This document shows positions 60,606 to 64,000 of a stretch of DNA of 64,000 bases, piece by piece. This DNA comes from NCEH01 sp043195195. GTDB lineage: Bacteria > Pseudomonadota > Alphaproteobacteria > Rhizobiales > Xanthobacteraceae. Location: assembly GCF_043195195.1 (NCBI RefSeq), contig NZ_JBAFWT010000024.1, forward strand, positions 1-64,000. The letters run 5' to 3'. The notes beneath the pieces were generated by a model. That model had not been told where the DNA came from. It ran no database searches and saw nothing but the letters and a program-made list of their open reading frames with translations. Position 1 is the stretch's first letter; the number at the start of each line of letters is the position of its first letter. The position numbers and the translations under genes were made by a program.

Positions 60606-61229
60606 ATGTTTGGATGCAGACACCACGGCGAAGGTCGCCGTTTCGCGATGGCCCGGGGCGACGAAGAGGGCGGCTGGGGCCGGGGCGGTGGCCATGGTCG
60701 CGGTGGTCGGGGCGGCGGCGACATGTTCCGCCTCGGGCGCATGCTCGCCCAGGGCGACCTCAAGCTGCTGGCCCTCGCGCTGATCGCCGAGCAGCCGCGC
60801 CACGGCTACGAACTGATCAAGCTGATCGAGGAAAAGACCGCCGGTTGGTATTTGCCCAGCCCCGGCATCGTCTACCCCACCCTCACCTTCCTGGAGGAGG
60901 CGGGCTATGTGGTGGCGCAGAGCGAAGGCGCAAAGAAGCGCTATGCCATCACGCCAGAGGGCGAAACCTATCTCGCGCAGAACCGCGATTTCGCCGACGC
61001 CCTGCTCGGGCGGCTGGCCGAGATCGGCAATAAGATGAGCCGGTTCCGTCGCTGGGTCGGACGCGGCGAGGGCGATGGTCCCGCCCAGCCGGAACTGCCC
61101 CGCCTGGTGGAAGCGGCGCTCGACAATCTGCGTGACGTCTCCGGCAAGCAGCTTGAGGCCAATCGCGGCGCCGAGACGCGGATTGTGGAAATCCTCGCCC
61201 GCGCCGCCGCCGACATCCGCGAGGCGTGA
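60606..61229 (+). CDS. PadR-family transcriptional regulator
   Basis: A 207-residue PadR regulator. The first 40 residues are unusual: MFGCRHHGEG, then a Gly/Arg/His-rich stretch (GRGGGHGRGGRGGGD) before the winged helix LLALALIAEQPRHGYELIKL (about 53-72) and GIVYPTLTFLEEAGYV. The C-terminal helical part is the usual dimerisation region. The Cys and His residues of the N-terminal tail could bind metal. The start at 60606 has CAGGAGA upstream. No obvious target gene is adjacent apart from itself; the effector is unknown. Confidence 0.88.
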   Translation: MFGCRHHGEGRRFAMARGDEEGGWGRGGGHGRGGRGGGDMFRLGRMLAQGDLKLLALALIAEQPRHGYELIKLIEEKTAGWYLPSPGIVYPTLTFLEEAGYVVAQSEGAKKRYAITPEGETYLAQNRDFADALLGRLAEIGNKMSRFRRWVGRGEGDGPAQPELPRLVEAALDNLRDVSGKQLEANRGAETRIVEILARAAADIREA

Positions 61230-61506
61230 GTGCCCGCTGCGCCCGTCCGCGCGGATCGCTTGCCGGTTCGCGCGGGTCAGGGCGGTTTTCGAGGACCATC
61301 GTCGCGGCGCCGGACATGCGCGCGCGGCGCGAAAAGATCGGTCGTAGAACTTCGTCGGAAATTGCGGTTTTATCGGCCGGACGAGGCCAAATACTCGCGT
61401 GTTCCGCGCTGTTCTTCTTCCTTAAACCCTTGTTTCACGTGAAACATTTTTTGCCGGATTGGGGCTGGCGGGCTGTTCTCGCAGGCGTTCGGAGCGCTTC
61501 GCCGCC

Positions 61507-62022
61507 CTATGGTTCGGGTGCGGCGGTCGTGCGGTAGCCGGCGCGTTTCAGTCGCACGATGGCGAGATCCAGCGCGGATAGGAATTGCGAGCGATCGCGC
61601 GGTGAGAAGGGCGGCGGACCGCCCGTCGTGGCGCCGGCCGAGCGCAGATCGTCCATCAGGTTGCGCGTCGCCAGGGCCATGCCGATACTGTCGGTGGTGA
61701 ACGGGCGCCCGTTCGGCGCGATCACATCCGCCCCCGCCTTCACGCAGCGGCTCGCCAGCGGCACGTCGGCGGTCACGACAATATCGCCCTTCGAGACCCG
61801 CTCGGCGATCCAATCGTCGGCCACGTCCGGACCGCTCGGCACCAGCACCCGCTCTATGTCGTCCGAGCGGGGCAGGGCGATGGGGCTGTTGGACACCACG
61901 AACACCTTGAGCCCGTGGCGCTCCGCCACGCGATAGATCTCCGTCTTCACCGGGCAGGCGTCCGCATCGACATAAATGGCGATGGGCGGCGTGCGGGGGG
62001 CGGGCTTGGGTGCGGCGATCAT
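61507..62022 (-). CDS. UPF0178 (YaiI/YqxD-type) protein
   Basis: A 171-residue DUF188 protein. The family motif YVDADACPVKTEIYRVAERH is near the N-terminus, followed by DIVVTADVPLASRCVKAGA and NGRPFTTDSIGMALATRNLM. The acidic residues suggest a PIN-like nuclease fold, but no activity is established. The start at 62022 matches the family; the frame is open far upstream, antisense to the PAP2 gene. Divergent from the PAP2 gene. Confidence 0.88.
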   Translation of the reverse strand: MIAAPKPAPRTPPIAIYVDADACPVKTEIYRVAERHGLKVFVVSNSPIALPRSDDIERVLVPSGPDVADDWIAERVSKGDIVVTADVPLASRCVKAGADVIAPNGRPFTTDSIGMALATRNLMDDLRSAGATTGGPPPFSPRDRSQFLSALDLAIVRLKRAGYRTTAAPEP

Positions 62023-62112
62023 GGAGGGTGCATCGCATCCTTGCCGGCGTGCTGCAACCCGATGGGGGATCGGCGCGTTGACGCGCGCACCGAACTTCCG
62101 CAATGAAAGCCC

Positions 62113-62895
62113 ATGAAAAACCTGCTGACCGCCATGCGCACGCGCCTCGAGGCCGTTCCGCTTCTCGGGCCCGTCTTTACGCGGGTGAGCGGGCTTGAGC
62201 GCACCACCCTTGCCATCGTCGGCCTGACCGCCACCGCGCTCTATTTCTTCCTGGCATTGGCCGGCGAAGTCACCGAGGGCGAGACGCGCGGGCTGGACGA
62301 GGCGATCTTGCTGGCCTTGCGCAGCCCAACAGACAAGTCCGATCCCCTCGGCCCGCCGTGGCTGGAGGAGAGCATGCGCGATCTCACCGCGCTGGGCGGC
62401 ACCACTGTGCTGGTGCTGGTGACATTGGCGGTGATCGCCTATCTGCTGCTGGTGCGCCGCCGGCTGACCGCCTTGATGGTGCTCGCCTCCATCGCCGGCG
62501 GGGCGGTTCTCAGCAGCGTGGTGAAGCTTTTGTTCGACCGGGCCAGGCCCGACCTCGTGCCGCACGGCATGGCGGTCTATTCCGCGAGTTTTCCGAGCGG
62601 CCATTCCATGATGTCCGCCATCGTCTATCTCACCCTCGGCGCGCTGCTGGCCCGTGCCCAGGTGCGCCAGCGGGTGAAGGTTTATCTGCTGGGCCTGGCC
62701 GCCTTCATCACGGTCATCGTGGGCATCAGCCGGCTCTATCTCGGTGTGCATTGGCCGACCGACGTGCTCGGCGGCTGGGCGCTCGGCGCCGCTTGGGCCG
62801 CCCTGTGCTGGCTCGCCATGTTGTGGCTGCAGACGCGCGGCGAAATGGAGCCGGAGACCCCGACCGCCGTGGAACAGGCCAAGCCCGAAGCCTGA
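62113..62895 (+). CDS. PAP2-family membrane phosphatase
   Basis: A 260-residue membrane protein with six hydrophobic segments and the three phosphatase motifs: KLLFDRARPD (C1), SFPSGHSMMSA (C2) and SRLYLGVHWPTDVLGG (C3). The C2 histidine and C3 histidine form the catalytic pair. Such enzymes remove phosphate from lipid phosphates such as undecaprenyl pyrophosphate or phosphatidate at the periplasmic face. The exact lipid is unknown. It ends at a hairpin shared with prs. Confidence 0.92.
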   Translation: MKNLLTAMRTRLEAVPLLGPVFTRVSGLERTTLAIVGLTATALYFFLALAGEVTEGETRGLDEAILLALRSPTDKSDPLGPPWLEESMRDLTALGGTTVLVLVTLAVIAYLLLVRRRLTALMVLASIAGGAVLSSVVKLLFDRARPDLVPHGMAVYSASFPSGHSMMSAIVYLTLGALLARAQVRQRVKVYLLGLAAFITVIVGISRLYLGVHWPTDVLGGWALGAAWAALCWLAMLWLQTRGEMEPETPTAVEQAKPEA

Positions 62896-62897
62896 AC

Positions 62898-62932
62898 GCA
62901 AAAGGCGCCGCCGGGCGGGCGCCGCCTTTTGC
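62898..62932. terminator. Bidirectional terminator between the PAP2 gene and prs
   Basis: GCAAAAGGCG and CGCCTTTTGC face each other around a GC-rich loop that can itself pair. A-run and T-run on the two sides suit termination of both converging genes, three bases from the PAP2 stop. Confidence 0.75.
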
Positions 62933-62950
62933 AGATGGGTCAGGGACAGC

Positions 62951-63883
<933 letters not shown>

Positions 63884-64000
63884 GGATGCGTTCTCGGTCG
63901 ACACGGGCATGCCGTCTGCACGATGCAACGGCTACCTTAGAATTCGGGGAACCTGTAGGCACCCGTACCGGCTTTTGTAAAGCCTTTGAAACTCAGTGCT

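Overview
The window looks like the chromosome of a high-GC alphaproteobacterium, most likely of the order Hyphomicrobiales and plausibly near Xanthobacteraceae (the family is an inference). The signs are a GcrA cell-cycle regulator with GANTC sites beside it, a SAM-II riboswitch before metZ, a CarD-family regulator, the long alphaproteobacterial form of dCTP deaminase, the mdh-sucCD-sucAB-lpd gene order, and several families of GC-rich palindromic intergenic repeats. No rRNA, tRNA, transposase, phage gene or CRISPR array was seen.

Bases 1-14,054 form an accessory catabolic region. It holds a two-subunit transketolase-like enzyme, a glycerol dehydrogenase-like enzyme, a GntR/FCD repressor, a short-chain dehydrogenase, a complete branched-chain-amino-acid-type ABC importer (binding protein, LivH, LivM, LivG, LivF), and an operon of a LeuC/LeuD-type dehydratase plus a haloacetate-dehalogenase-like hydrolase. 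A 12-bp palindrome (ATGATATATCAT or close variants) occurs four times, before the transketolase pair, the dehydrogenase, the GntR gene and the binding-protein gene, and was noticed nowhere else in the window. This is the best candidate here for an undescribed system: an inducible pathway importing a small polar compound and processing it by dehydrogenation and two-carbon ketol transfer. The substrate is not known. Palindromic repeats are packed between and inside its transcription units.

Bases 14,090-25,360 carry stress and small-protein genes (YciE-like ferritin fold, DUF2934, DUF2189), a gamma-glutamyltransferase, a DUF1236 protein, a CarD regulator, ahcY with a candidate palindromic operator, the potassium transporter Kup and a YbhN-like membrane protein. 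Bases 25,400-33,250 are the phosphate regulon: phoR, a Pho box, pstSCAB, phoU and phoB in one direction.

Bases 33,500-48,300 mix an orphan TctC-type binding protein, gcrA divergent from argD-argF-hslO, trkH, apaG, metZ under a SAM-II riboswitch, dcd, a FUSC-family membrane protein and zapE. Bases 48,500-57,800 are the TCA-cycle block mdh, sucC, sucD, sucA, sucB, lpd. The end carries a VOC protein, xerC, a PadR regulator with its own inverted repeats, a YaiI-type protein, a PAP2 phosphatase and prs. All calls rest on reading the sequence and on recalled family features; no database search was run.
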